Assembly (NCBI GenBank): GCA_964405735.1
Contig: CAYOPD010000009.1
Coordinates: forward strand, 4,460-68,459
Source of the DNA: JADJLQ01 sp964405735
GTDB lineage: Bacteria; Bacteroidota; Bacteroidia; Chitinophagales; Saprospiraceae
DNA: 64,000 nucleotides
Reading direction: 5' to 3'
The position numbers were made by a program, and so were the translations under genes. Every line of letters starts with the position of its first letter. Position 1 is the first letter of the stretch. Of the stretch, positions 43,779-53,400 are shown one piece after another. The notes beneath the pieces are model-generated. The model was not told the DNA's origin, ran no database searches, and worked only from the letters and a program-made list of their open reading frames with translations.

Positions 43779-44236
43779 TTCCGTAATTCGACGTCAATCC
43801 TTACTGGTTGCCTCAGCGGCGAATAATAAATCAACTGCCAATCCTTCCCGGTAAAAGAAAACCGCCTCTCCATGCGGTACCCGGTCATCAAATGAACAAT
43901 TACTTCGCGGATCAGGGTGGAATCGATGACCTGGAATTGTCTTTCGAAAGCCGTATCCATTGGATTAAAGGGGTGGTGGAGATGCCAGCTTTCTTTATTC
44001 CAGTAATAAGTCTCTCCATAACGCGTGGTGTCCATAGCTTCAGGCAGGCCTTCCAGGGGGAAAAGAATATGGGACATCTGGAAGAGACTGTCGGTATGGA
44101 ACTGGGTATAGAAAGCGTTAAAACCAAGCGTGCCGGGTACCGGTGGAAAAGAGGGTTGCAGGGAGGGGGCCGGTTTGCAGGAAGCCAGGAGAAATATTAA
44201 AATCAGAGCCAGGAACCGGTCAAATCCCGGAACCAT
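43772..44236 (-). CDS. putative lipoprotein of unknown function
   Basis: Small lipoprotein of 154 residues from the ATG at 44236. The signal peptide ends in a lipobox (LIFLLASC). The mature part has the pattern FNAFYTQFHTDSLFQMSHI and FPLEG, followed by aromatic beta strands (ETYYWNKESWHLHH). This resembles the Bacteroidota DUF4348-type proteins, an assignment I hold only loosely. An extension to 44299 would lie inside the phosphopantetheinyl transferase gene. As chosen, the start overlaps that gene's 3' end by 17 bases, so coupling is likely. Confidence 0.78.
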   Translation of the reverse strand: MVPGFDRFLALILIFLLASCKPAPSLQPSFPPVPGTLGFNAFYTQFHTDSLFQMSHILFPLEGLPEAMDTTRYGETYYWNKESWHLHHPFNPMDTAFERQFQVIDSTLIREVIVHLMTGYRMERRFSFTGKDWQLIYYSPLRQPVRIDVELRNQ

Positions 44237-44843
44237 AGACCAGGGTATAATCCGGCAATAACTCCAGCCAGCGCATTTCGAAAGGTATTTCCCGTTCATG
44301 ATTCAATAAACGGCATGAAAATACCTCATTATTGTCCAGGATCTCTTCCAGATTGATCCACAAGTCTTTTTTAAAATCAATGCCACCAAGGCCATAAGCT
44401 TTGAACATGGCCTCCTTGGCACCCCAGATCCGGTACAGGTATCGACGGTACTGGCTTCCCCGGAGCCGTTCCATCTCCCGGGGAAGTAAAAACTTGGCGG
44501 CTATCCGTTCTATCCGTGCTAGGTTTTTTTCGATATCCACTCCGCAGAGGCGGTGCGCAATCAATACAGTCGCCACCTCAAAGGAATGGCTGATGGAGAT
44601 ATACCGCGCATCGTCCCTTAAAAATGGTTTGTTGGATTCGTTTTTCAGGATCACCTGGGGGCTTTCCATCATCCGGCTGAGGAGGTACCTGGCTGCGAGG
44701 GATTGCAACCTTCGCTGCTCCGGGAGTACCGGCAATTGCCGCTGGTCTTCCTGGAGCTGGTCTACAAAAAAGGATTCCGGCTCTTCGATTTTCCAGACCC
44801 CGATGTGGTAAAGGCTGTCTTCGTGATGAAAGATCTGGGGCAT
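44220..44843 (-). CDS. 4'-phosphopantetheinyl transferase superfamily protein
   Basis: Sfp/AcpT-type enzyme of 207 residues that transfers phosphopantetheine from CoA to carrier proteins. The three motifs are intact: YISISHS, the metal-binding CGVDIEK and WGAKEAMFKAYG. The two-domain Sfp length is kept. It is the only such gene in the window, and no polyketide or peptide synthetase lies nearby, so a general acyl-carrier role is likely. Confidence 0.92.
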   Translation of the reverse strand: MPQIFHHEDSLYHIGVWKIEEPESFFVDQLQEDQRQLPVLPEQRRLQSLAARYLLSRMMESPQVILKNESNKPFLRDDARYISISHSFEVATVLIAHRLCGVDIEKNLARIERIAAKFLLPREMERLRGSQYRRYLYRIWGAKEAMFKAYGLGGIDFKKDLWINLEEILDNNEVFSCRLLNHEREIPFEMRWLELLPDYTLVYGSGI

Positions 44844-44944
44844 GGCAGGGTAAAATTAGGCAATCCCGCGATCTGGGGACATGCCGCAATTGGAGAGTTA
44901 AAGTCCAGGGGTACAAAGAGCGCATCCATCCTAATAGATTCTCC

Positions 44945-44952
44945 TATTTTTG
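44945..44952 (+). promoter_or_regulatory. candidate -7 box for dcd
   Basis: TATTTTTG, an exact TAnnTTTG match ending 13 bases before the dcd ATG, predicts a leader of only a few bases. Confidence 0.45.
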
Positions 44953-44965
44953 TTGCCTTTTAATT

Positions 44966-45502
44966 ATGATCCTCTCTGACCTTAAAATCCTGGAAGCCAT
45001 CGATAATGGATTGATTTTGATAGATCCCTTCCGCAGGGAATGCCTGGGGACCAACAGTTACGATGTGCACCTGGGAAGGTATATCTCGGTTTATGTTGAT
45101 GCCGAACTCGACGCGCGTCGTCACCACCGGATCGAAGAAATGGAAATCGGCCCCGGAGGATTCCTGATGCAACCGGGCAGGCTTTATCTCGGGGTTACCG
45201 AAGAATATACCGAGACCCACCATACCGTTCCTTTCCTGGAAGGCAAATCCAGCATCGGCCGGCTCGGGATCGATATCCACGCCACCGCGGGCAAGGGAGA
45301 TGTGGGCTTTTGCAATTATTGGACCCTGGAATTGTCCTGTGTTCAACCGGTCCGGATCTATGCAGGAATGCCCATTGGTCAATTGATATATTTTGCCGTG
45401 CAGGGCGATATTGACCGGCCTTATGATAAAAAAATCGATGCCAAATACAACACGCGCAACCCCAAACCGGTCGAGTCCATGATGTGGAAGAATAAATTTT
45501 AA
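44966..45502 (+). CDS. dcd: dCTP deaminase
   Basis: Deaminase of the dUTPase superfamily, 178 residues, converting dCTP to dUTP for thymidylate supply. The signature SYDVHLG, VPFLEGKSSIGRLGI and the active-site Glu region GFCNYWTLELS, followed by IYAGMPIGQLIYF, are all present. Whether it is the simple or the bifunctional (dUMP-forming) type cannot be decided by eye. Confidence 0.95.
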   Translation: MILSDLKILEAIDNGLILIDPFRRECLGTNSYDVHLGRYISVYVDAELDARRHHRIEEMEIGPGGFLMQPGRLYLGVTEEYTETHHTVPFLEGKSSIGRLGIDIHATAGKGDVGFCNYWTLELSCVQPVRIYAGMPIGQLIYFAVQGDIDRPYDKKIDAKYNTRNPKPVESMMWKNKF

Positions 45503-45661
45503 AAAGCTGTTTTTTATAGCTGATGGCTGATAGCTNNNNNNNNNNNNNNNNNNNNNNNNNNNNNNNNNNNNNNNNNNNNNNNNNNNNNNNNNNNNNNNNN
45601 NNNNNNNNNNNNNNNNNNNNNNNNNNNNNNNNNNNATAGCTGATGGCTGATAGCTCACCCC
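45503..45661. repeat. GGCTGATAGCT repeat flanking an assembly gap
   Basis: Both sides of the 100-N gap (45516-45535 and 45636-45655) carry the identical 20-mer ATAGCTGATGGCTGATAGCT. It belongs to the same repeat family as at 2470-2525 and 15130-15213. It fills the gap between the convergent dcd and rhodanese genes. Confidence 0.85.
45536..45635. other. scaffold gap (100 N)
   Basis: A 100-N placeholder between two identical 20-base flanks. The two contigs may in fact overlap in the repeat. Confidence 0.98.
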
Positions 45662-45961
45662 TCACATCATCTCCTGCCAGGCCAGCATTCCGCCAAGCAG
45701 ATTCCTGACTTTTTTATACCCCGACTGTTCCATCATGTATTTTGCCATTCCGCTGCGGTTGCCGGACCGGCAATAAACCACAATTTCCATTTCCTGGTCT
45801 TCAGTGAGGCTGTCCATGACCAGGGGTAGTTCTCCAAGTGGGATCAGCCGGCCACCGATATTAAATTCTTCATGTTCATAAGGCTCGCGCACATCGATGA
45901 GGACAAAATCATCGCCGCGCTCCAGCTTGGTTTTCAGTTCCTTTACTTCAATGTCCATCAT
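45662..45961 (-). CDS. rhodanese-like domain protein
   Basis: Single-domain rhodanese of 99 residues. The active-site loop is CRSGNRS with Cys64, and the domain opening FVLIDVREPYEHEEFNIGG is typical. It likely acts as a small cytosolic sulfur carrier or phosphatase-like protein. It starts four bases after the PASTA-protein stop, so the two share an operon. ATG codons at 45961 and 45958 are both usable. Confidence 0.9.
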   Translation of the reverse strand: MMDIEVKELKTKLERGDDFVLIDVREPYEHEEFNIGGRLIPLGELPLVMDSLTEDQEMEIVVYCRSGNRSGMAKYMMEQSGYKKVRNLLGGMLAWQEMM

Positions 45962-45965
45962 ACAA

Positions 45966-46778
45966 TCAATTGGGACAGCTGTCCGGTTTTTTTGAATTAA
46001 GAAAAATGCGCATGGTGTCCCCGCTTTTCATCTTGACTTCCGGATCGAACACCGGCTCCTGGTGGATCACAAAACTGGCATTTTTATCATCAATCACATC
46101 TTCTTCCACTTCCTGGACATTGAGTCCGAGGCTGGTGAGTATAAAGCTGGCGGCAGAATAGGTCATGCAGACAATATCGGGTACGGGAATTTCAGCCCCT
46201 GTATCGGTCGACAGGATAAAATCAAGCACGGAACCCTTGGCAATCCGGCTGTCCTTTTTTTCAAGGCTGGCAGAAAGAATGGTATCCCCATTGTAAATCA
46301 CCCCCATGATATAGTTCACAGGTCCCGCGTCATAGACATATCCCGCAACATTGCTCCGGATGTCAAATCCTTTTTCCAGTTCTGCCTTTTTTACTTCATA
46401 ACTTCTGCCGTAAAGGGTGGGAAGGGAGGAAAGCGGGATGAGATCAGCATTGTATTTGGTGACCACGACGTAAATTTTCCTGTCTTCTTTCACGAAGGAA
46501 CCCGCCTCGGGTGTTTGCTGAAGAATGATGGAACCCGGTTTATCCACCCAGAATACCGAATCAATCGTTACCAGTTTAAAATCGTGTTGACGTGCCAGTT
46601 TAGAAGCTTCCTGGAGTGTTTTTCCCGTGAAGTCGGGTAATTGGATCTGCTGGCCGTGCCGGGTGTACCATTTCATCCACCAGGCGGTCAGTAAGAGTAA
46701 GCCAAATAAAAACAATAAGATGGCTAAAATATTGCGCCATACAAAGGCGTCTTTAAGCAGAGGGGTCTTAGTATCCAC
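45966..46778 (-). CDS. PASTA domain-containing membrane protein
   Basis: Bitopic protein of about 270 residues. A short cytoplasmic N-terminus precedes one transmembrane helix (ILAILLFLFGLLLLTAWW) and three extracytoplasmic PASTA domains, marked by IQLPDFTGKTLQEASKLA, SLPTLYGRSYEVKKAELE and IPVPDIVCMTYSAASFIL. PASTA modules usually bind peptidoglycan or muropeptides; no kinase domain is attached. The start is non-ATG. TTG at 46799 lies within a TACTTTTG -7 box (46797-46804), so GTG at 46778 is preferred. Confidence 0.85.
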   Translation of the reverse strand: MDTKTPLLKDAFVWRNILAILLFLFGLLLLTAWWMKWYTRHGQQIQLPDFTGKTLQEASKLARQHDFKLVTIDSVFWVDKPGSIILQQTPEAGSFVKEDRKIYVVVTKYNADLIPLSSLPTLYGRSYEVKKAELEKGFDIRSNVAGYVYDAGPVNYIMGVIYNGDTILSASLEKKDSRIAKGSVLDFILSTDTGAEIPVPDIVCMTYSAASFILTSLGLNVQEVEEDVIDDKNASFVIHQEPVFDPEVKMKSGDTMRIFLNSKKPDSCPN

Positions 46779-46796
46779 GAACTTCAGATCAGGCCA

Positions 46797-46804
46797 CAAA
46801 AGTA
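46797..46804 (-). promoter_or_regulatory. candidate -7 box for the PASTA-rhodanese operon
   Basis: TACTTTTG on the minus strand matches TAnnTTTG and lies 18 bases upstream of the GTG start at 46778. Confidence 0.4.
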
Positions 46805-46913
46805 ACCCCGTATATCGGAATTAGGTATAAGATTTATTCTAATGTATAGCAAATGAATTTCTTTCCGAATACTTATTCCCAGGCAACCGGGCTCCGTGTA
46901 CCGGAGGAAAAGG

Positions 46914-49900
46914 TCAATGCAGGTGAACCACTTTGAATACCAATACCTTATTCCCCCGGACGAGCTGAATGAATGAAAATGAAGTAATAGAGCCGCTGGA
47001 CGAGAGTTGCAGCCTGCTGGTTCCCTGGATAAGACCTGATCCCAGCAGCCTGCCAGCCTGATCAAACCAGCGATACCGGGCAGGGGAAGAACCCTGGTTT
47101 TCGAGATAAACCGCGCCTGCTGTTGGATTGGGGTATAAACTGAACTGCCCTGCAAAGGCTTCATCCCGGGTCAAAATCGTCACATCGTTCAGCACGTTGA
47201 TTCTGAAGGCGAACCTGCCCGACCAATTGTTTTTTTCATCAAATGCCAATAACGAAATCAGTTCTGAAGTATCTGCCCGTACCAGCCCTGCCGAAAAGGT
47301 GATCCGCCCGGCCTGGAGATCAGCCTGGGTAAAAACATCCCCTGCAACAAGGGTATCCTGTCCTATCAGCCAGGTACCCAACCCGGAATTCTGCAGCAAC
47401 ATGATTTTGATGTTTTGAGGCTCTGAATCGGAATCAATGAGGTTCAACCTGCCGGTTGTGAGGGCAGCCGACCTCAATTCAAAAAGATCCATTGGCAGGT
47501 TGGTTGCGGCTACAGGCCCTGAAGACGTAATCGATCCGCACAATTCCAGGGACCAACTGTCGAGGCTCCCTCCGGCTCCATTGTTGAAATCGCGAAGACG
47601 AAGGGTCCAGTTACCCATTGAACCGGAGAGGATCAGTTTATTCAAAGAATCCAGGGGACGGTGTGCTTTGCGGTCGGTTAGGGGACAGGTGACGGCTACC
47701 GGGGCATTATCATCCAGGGTCAGGTTAAAATTACTCAGGTTGTTGCATTGCCTTGACCAAAGGGTAATGGAATCCCCGGATGGAGCCTTCAGCCAGACAG
47801 AGAGATCACCGACAAATTCATGGGTCCCGGAAAGGTTTGGGATCCGGACCTGCTTCAACTGAATCTGATCCCCTACGAAAATCGTTGACGTCACGGAAGG
47901 AGTCCCGGTGGCCGAGATCAGCCTGGGGGTGTCTCCGGCTGGATAAGTCTTGCAGGCCAGGGAGATGGTATGAAAGATGGCAAAGGGCAACCCTGTCTTG
48001 GAACAGGCTTTCACCGGCAGGATCCTCCAGAAATAGATTTTGTTGCTTTCGAGTTCCGCTTCAGGCACAGCCAGGGTATCCCCGGTGACAAGGCGGGACC
48101 ATAGCGGATTCAGGAAACCCGGTTCATCGGATACCTCAATTTTATATTCATCCCTTTCAGGTAATTTTTCCCAACGGAATACAGGAAGGACCGGAACCTG
48201 GTCAGCATTGTCTTTTGGACTGATCAATAGAATATTTGCGGATACAATCCGAACAGTAAAATCCAGGTTTAGCGTATCTGAACCGATGGCCAGCAAGGTG
48301 ATGACATACTGGCCAGGGGGAGTGAGGGGATCCGCAAACACCTCCAGGCTCAGCGTGTCCAGCGGTCCAAGCCGGGATCTGGAAAGAGTGATTGAGATAA
48401 ATGGTTGAAACGGATTGGAAGTTTGAATCCGGAGCGAATCGCCGGATGAGGAAGGGGAGGATATGACGTGGTATACACCGCGGTCTCCCGCACAAAGGGT
48501 TTGGATATCCGGGAGCAAGCCGATTTGTAGCTGTCCCGGGAATACATCCTTGATCACCAGGTCCGCATCATTAATATCAAAAAAAACATTCTGAACAGCT
48601 TTGATTTTTATTCTGCCTCTGCTAACCGGGCGGTCCGGAAGGCGGATCCACTCCCCCCCGTCATTTGCCGTTTTTGATTTTAATAACGTATTGAAGCGGA
48701 AGCCACCATCTTCGGATAACCAAATGTCCACCCATAGGCAACTAACAGGGGCCCGGTCCGTATTCTTCACATCCCAGGTAAGATAAATCAATCCTCCCTT
48801 TGAAAAAGTATCACGGGTATTTTGCGATGAGATCCTGAATGGACCCGAACCCGCATCGCTTTGAAGGGCAATCTCTGACCAATGCACTCCTCCGCCGTGT
48901 GGGTCATTGTCCCTTGCCGTCAGTCTGAATTTCATGGGGCGGCTGGTCGAAGGAAGAATTTCAGAGATTTCCTGGGTGTTGGCCAGGATGGACTCGATCC
49001 TGGGAAAGGTACGGATACCGGAATTCCCGGGGAGCAGTGATCTGAACAACGGGGCTGTGCCGGCCGGCATACCCAGGGGACTTTTCTGACCGAGGTCCAT
49101 TTCTTCCCAGGTATAGGTTAGTGCCTCTTTATCGTCAAGGGCCAGTCCTTCCAGTTCAAATGGGGTGAAGATGGGTATCGTGAGATTGGAGGGACTCAGG
49201 GACATCGAGGTGGGTTCCTCATTTGTGGTGGCCGAAAGTGTACCACATAGGGATCCGATACCCATCCGGGAATAGGTCCTGATTTGTTCCAGGGAATAGC
49301 CATGAAAATACGGGTCGGAGATGCCCTGCACATAATTGGGCCCGCAATTGCTGGCTCCGGCATAACTCATGAGGGTGCTGCCACTCCCCGGTTCAAAAGC
49401 ACTGGAAGTGCTTTCATTTTCATTGTCGCAAAAATTGAAAGTGTGGGTGGCGCTGAATTGATGACCCAGTTCGTGGCAGGGAATATGATAAAAACGGATC
49501 CCGCTATAAATTCCAAAGGTGCTGCTTACCCCGGCCCCTTTGTTTGCACCACAGGTGGTACCGAGCAGGGCTACTCCACCCGCGTTGGTGCCGAACACAT
49601 GGCCGACGTCGTAATTGTTCAGCCCGATCCGGTCATTCAATACTTTCGGATTTTGGTCCAGCATCTGGGTTACATTGCCGTTGGCATAAGGATCGTTGTC
49701 GGGGTCCATAAATATGAGGGTATCGTTGTTGGCCACCAATTGGAACTGGATCGCATTCTCATTGACATAAACTGCATTGATCCTGGAGAGGTGGCTGTTG
49801 AGGGCCGCAAGCACAGATTCAACCGTGCTGCCGTGCATGCGCGAAAATTCCCCGGTAAGGGCCAGTGCAAGACGATAAGTCCTCAGGTTTGTTTTTTGAC

Positions 49901-50441
49901 TGGGGAGGCTTCTGAATTCAGCCGGATGCAAGCGGGTAGAGTCCGGAGAAGGTTCCAGGGTAGTGCAATCAAAGGTTTGATGAAAACCGGGTTCATGAAT
50001 CATTCCTTCAGTAATGACATAGAAGTCCGAAATGCTATCGGGTTCGATAAAATAGGAATGGCCGTCGTGGAGAATAAATGCGGTCAACTTTTGTTTAAAC
50101 AGATCGATCCGGATCGTAGGTCCTGCATTTGAATTGCAATAGGTCTGAATGGCCGGGTATTTGGCGGCCAGTTCGGGAGTGAAGTTGGAGCAGGGAACCA
50201 GGGAGGTGTTGATGAATTCTTTTGGTCCAATGGGAAGGGATACTGTTAACGCGTTTTGCAGGTCCTTAAAAAAATCAGAGGCATCCAGTTTGAACCAGGT
50301 CTTTTTTTCACCCGGTGAGTCCATGACCCTGTTTGGAGCAGCATGCCAATACTTTTGTGCATATAGTCCCGGACATAAACTAAACAACAGAATAATAAAC
50401 ACGGCTTTCCTCAACTTTTTCAATGGGCATGGATATTTCAT
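46914..50441 (-). CDS. secreted zinc metalloprotease with P-domain and T9SS sorting domain
   Basis: Large exported protease of 1175 residues. A signal peptide (AVFIILLFSLCPGLYAQ) and propeptide precede a reprolysin-like (M12B) domain with the zinc motif HELGHQFSATH at residues 323-333 and the Met-turn STLMSYAG. Fibronectin-like beta domains follow in the middle. A proprotein-convertase P-domain (VGDLSVWLKAPSGD to WSLELCG) is seen near residues 890-1010. The C-terminal sorting domain starts at FSLYPNPTAGAVYL. It is a likely client of the PorU/PorV system in this window. I start at the ATG at 50441; an extension to 50540 would overlap the neighbour upstream. Confidence 0.92.
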   Translation of the reverse strand: MKYPCPLKKLRKAVFIILLFSLCPGLYAQKYWHAAPNRVMDSPGEKKTWFKLDASDFFKDLQNALTVSLPIGPKEFINTSLVPCSNFTPELAAKYPAIQTYCNSNAGPTIRIDLFKQKLTAFILHDGHSYFIEPDSISDFYVITEGMIHEPGFHQTFDCTTLEPSPDSTRLHPAEFRSLPSQKTNLRTYRLALALTGEFSRMHGSTVESVLAALNSHLSRINAVYVNENAIQFQLVANNDTLIFMDPDNDPYANGNVTQMLDQNPKVLNDRIGLNNYDVGHVFGTNAGGVALLGTTCGANKGAGVSSTFGIYSGIRFYHIPCHELGHQFSATHTFNFCDNENESTSSAFEPGSGSTLMSYAGASNCGPNYVQGISDPYFHGYSLEQIRTYSRMGIGSLCGTLSATTNEEPTSMSLSPSNLTIPIFTPFELEGLALDDKEALTYTWEEMDLGQKSPLGMPAGTAPLFRSLLPGNSGIRTFPRIESILANTQEISEILPSTSRPMKFRLTARDNDPHGGGVHWSEIALQSDAGSGPFRISSQNTRDTFSKGGLIYLTWDVKNTDRAPVSCLWVDIWLSEDGGFRFNTLLKSKTANDGGEWIRLPDRPVSRGRIKIKAVQNVFFDINDADLVIKDVFPGQLQIGLLPDIQTLCAGDRGVYHVISSPSSSGDSLRIQTSNPFQPFISITLSRSRLGPLDTLSLEVFADPLTPPGQYVITLLAIGSDTLNLDFTVRIVSANILLISPKDNADQVPVLPVFRWEKLPERDEYKIEVSDEPGFLNPLWSRLVTGDTLAVPEAELESNKIYFWRILPVKACSKTGLPFAIFHTISLACKTYPAGDTPRLISATGTPSVTSTIFVGDQIQLKQVRIPNLSGTHEFVGDLSVWLKAPSGDSITLWSRQCNNLSNFNLTLDDNAPVAVTCPLTDRKAHRPLDSLNKLILSGSMGNWTLRLRDFNNGAGGSLDSWSLELCGSITSSGPVAATNLPMDLFELRSAALTTGRLNLIDSDSEPQNIKIMLLQNSGLGTWLIGQDTLVAGDVFTQADLQAGRITFSAGLVRADTSELISLLAFDEKNNWSGRFAFRINVLNDVTILTRDEAFAGQFSLYPNPTAGAVYLENQGSSPARYRWFDQAGRLLGSGLIQGTSRLQLSSSGSITSFSFIQLVRGNKVLVFKVVHLH

Positions 50442-50472
50442 CAGTATATCTAATTCTGCATAAAGGTAAAGG

Positions 50473-53400
50473 TTAAAAACTGGCAATGACTTGTACACGT
50501 CCGGTCTGGATAAGCCGGCTTCTTTCGCTTTTCCGCGCATCGTAACCGAGTCTCAGCATGGTATTTTTCTGGATTTCCCGGTCTACATTCACACTCAGCA
50601 GCAGGTTGCTTCCCGGGCGAAGGCCTTGCAACATGGAATATTCGATCCAGGCATTGCTCGGCCCGCTGTAATCAATCCCTATAATGCTGAATGTGGACCG
50701 GATACTCCATTTTTCCATTGCCTGCGAGAGGCCTTCCAGCCGCACTTCCCGCAAAATGGATTTTTCATCGCCCAACCTGTTACGGCTCCATTTTTGCCTG
50801 AGGGCCAGGGTCAATCGCATGGCGTTGCTGGCCTGGATCTGGATCCTTGGTTCTGCAATATGGCCTGTGATCGAATAATTTCTAGCATCAAAAAATTCCA
50901 ATTCGCTTTTTTGTTGCTGTCTGGCAAGATAGGATTCAAGGACTGCCCTGGGATGGACCAGCAGCCTGGAACGGAAAAAATATTCAATGAGATCCCGGTT
51001 TTCAAAACCCGTAGTCAGCAGTTGTTTGTTTTGGCTGATCACCTGGCCCACCTGCAATTCAAAGCTGGGTTTGTTCCGGTTGAAAAAAAGCTGGTTACGG
51101 ATCTGGGCCTGCAATCCTGCAAGGCTGCTGTCTGACCGGAATGGACTCTTAATACCGCTTTCCCCGGTTTGTTTCCATACAATGTTGAAATTGGACACCA
51201 GGGCAAACCGCTGCCACCATTTCAGGCTACTGGTATTTCCAAAAAGCCTTGATGGGTCGATCTCCAGGTTTTGCAAAAACAAATGATTCCGGGTCCTGAT
51301 AAATTGGTTTCCCGTGACCGCGAAGCGGATGAATTCCCCCTGGTCCTGGAAAGGGGCAAGGACGAATTCGGAAACCTGGGTCACCGAGTCCGCATTGATA
51401 TCAATCCAGGTATAATAGCCCTGGCCTTTATTCACCCTGAGATAAGTGTATTCCAGTGCAGGTTCCTGGCCCGATCCGGATTCCAGGGTTTGGGACAAAT
51501 GGATAAAGTCCTGCCGGGTCCGTGTATTCAATGAATGCCGCAAGACCAGGGATTTGGTTTCTTTGTCGAATTGCTGGTTAATGATTTTATTAAAACGCAG
51601 GGATCTTCTGCTCATGGTAAATGCCCACAACGTGTTTCGGGCCAGTTGCCAGTGTTGTTCAAACTGCCAATCCTGGGATTGAAAATAATCCTCAAATTTT
51701 TCACCTTCAATGGTTTTGTCCTTCCGGTAAATGTGACTCAGCCGGTAATTCATGTTCAAACCGCTGATTTTGCCGGAAAGAAAGGATCTGAATTGATGAT
51801 AGGCAAAGCTGTTGCCAAGCAATAGTTCATCCCGGCCCTGCGATTGTTTATTGATCTCCGATTCAAAATTAAATCCCAGCTTGTGATTCCCTTTGAATGG
51901 TAAAGTTTGCATGACTTCAACACGGGGCCTGAAGAAGGTGCCTTCAGCCAATCCCTGGTTCTGGAGGGTCATGGAGCCATAACTGCTGATTTCAGTGGTT
52001 TTCAGATGAACCTGTCCGTTCCAACTGTGGCGGGAGCCCGAAAAGGATTCATCCCTGCCATAATGCTGGTACTGATACAGGACATCCGCGGTTTTGCTCT
52101 TCAATTGGCTCCTGGCCGACCAGAGCAATTCATTGGATGCCGCCAGCGTTCCCGTGTTCAGGCTCCAGTCCCTGTTGAATTCGGGGTTCCGGAAAGGTTC
52201 GAAATAACTGAAGCGACGGTTGATTCTTTCAACCCCCAGGGTACTCGTCCAGTTCATGTCTCCGCTCCCAAGGGGTTTCTGATAACCCAGTTCCTGTTTC
52301 CACGCGAGTCCTATATCATCCTTCTTATCTTTGGTTGAATAAAGGTTGAGGTCGAGATCACTCAGGCTCAGTTCGGTCCTGGTAAACAAACCGGACTGTG
52401 GTCTGTATTCCACCCGCAAGGCATGCTGGCTTTGTTGTTTAGGAGCGGTCAGGGTGCTCACCGGTTCGTATTCTCCGTTTTTAACCTGTGTCACGGGATC
52501 AGGGGATACCCATCGATAGCCTCGTCCATTCGTAAATAATCCGGTTTCCAGGATATAGTTGCCCTGGCCTGGACCAACATAGCTGAACTGGGCTGTATAG
52601 GAACCCCGACTTGCGATGATCAGGATGCCGGAATAAAGCACCTGGGAGACCAGGGTATCCTTCAAGTCGTACCTGACCAACTCCGCGGAAAGGCCCTCCG
52701 TATTTTTTCGAATGGTTGGCCGTACTAATTGGTTCAATTGGTCACCGGCCTCCTTCAGTATACGGATATCTTCCGGGTTCAGATCCTGGATGATATTGGA
52801 TGATTTATTATCCTGTTCGCGATAACTGTTCCATTGGACGGTAAGATCGTTTTTCTGGTATTTGGATTGAAGGCTCCAGGCCGATTTGAGAAAGGACTGG
52901 TTGGAGTATTCAAATTCAACGACCAGGCGGCTGTTGCGGTTGAGCATCCTTCTGGAAGTGAAACTGATTTCAGAGCGGTTGTAATCCATGACATAGTCTT
53001 GTTCCAGTCCGCGGCTGAGCAGGATACCATCAAGGTATACTTTTTCCGAACCTGAAAGGACGATGACAAACAATTCATTGGAATTCCCGGTGAGCCGGTA
53101 AGGGCCCTGGTTGCCTTCCTGGATTTCGAGGGTTTGCCTTTTAAAATTGCCCCGGGCTATGGAACCATGTACCTGGGTTGAAAGAATGCCCCCGTCACCG
53201 AAAGTATGTTCATTGGAATAACGCAGCCCTTTGTATTTTTTCAAATACTTCATGAAATAAGTCCCGTCCGGGGAAAGTTGCTGGTCACCGGCCAGCAGGG
53301 ACTGGTTTTTTCTTTTTATTTCAATAAATACCTGGTCGATTTCATTGAGCTGTTGGGTATTGCCGTCGGCCTGGAGGGGGATGTTTTCATCGCTGATGGC

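Noticed and set aside
44960..45665. Minus-strand open frames running through the N gap opposite dcd
   Set aside because: They depend on translating N as any residue and lie antisense to a clear dcd gene, so they are artefacts.
49284..50132. A 282-residue plus-strand open frame opposite the metalloprotease
   Set aside because: It is antisense to a well-supported domain protein, has no recognisable motif and no start context, and reflects GC-biased third positions.
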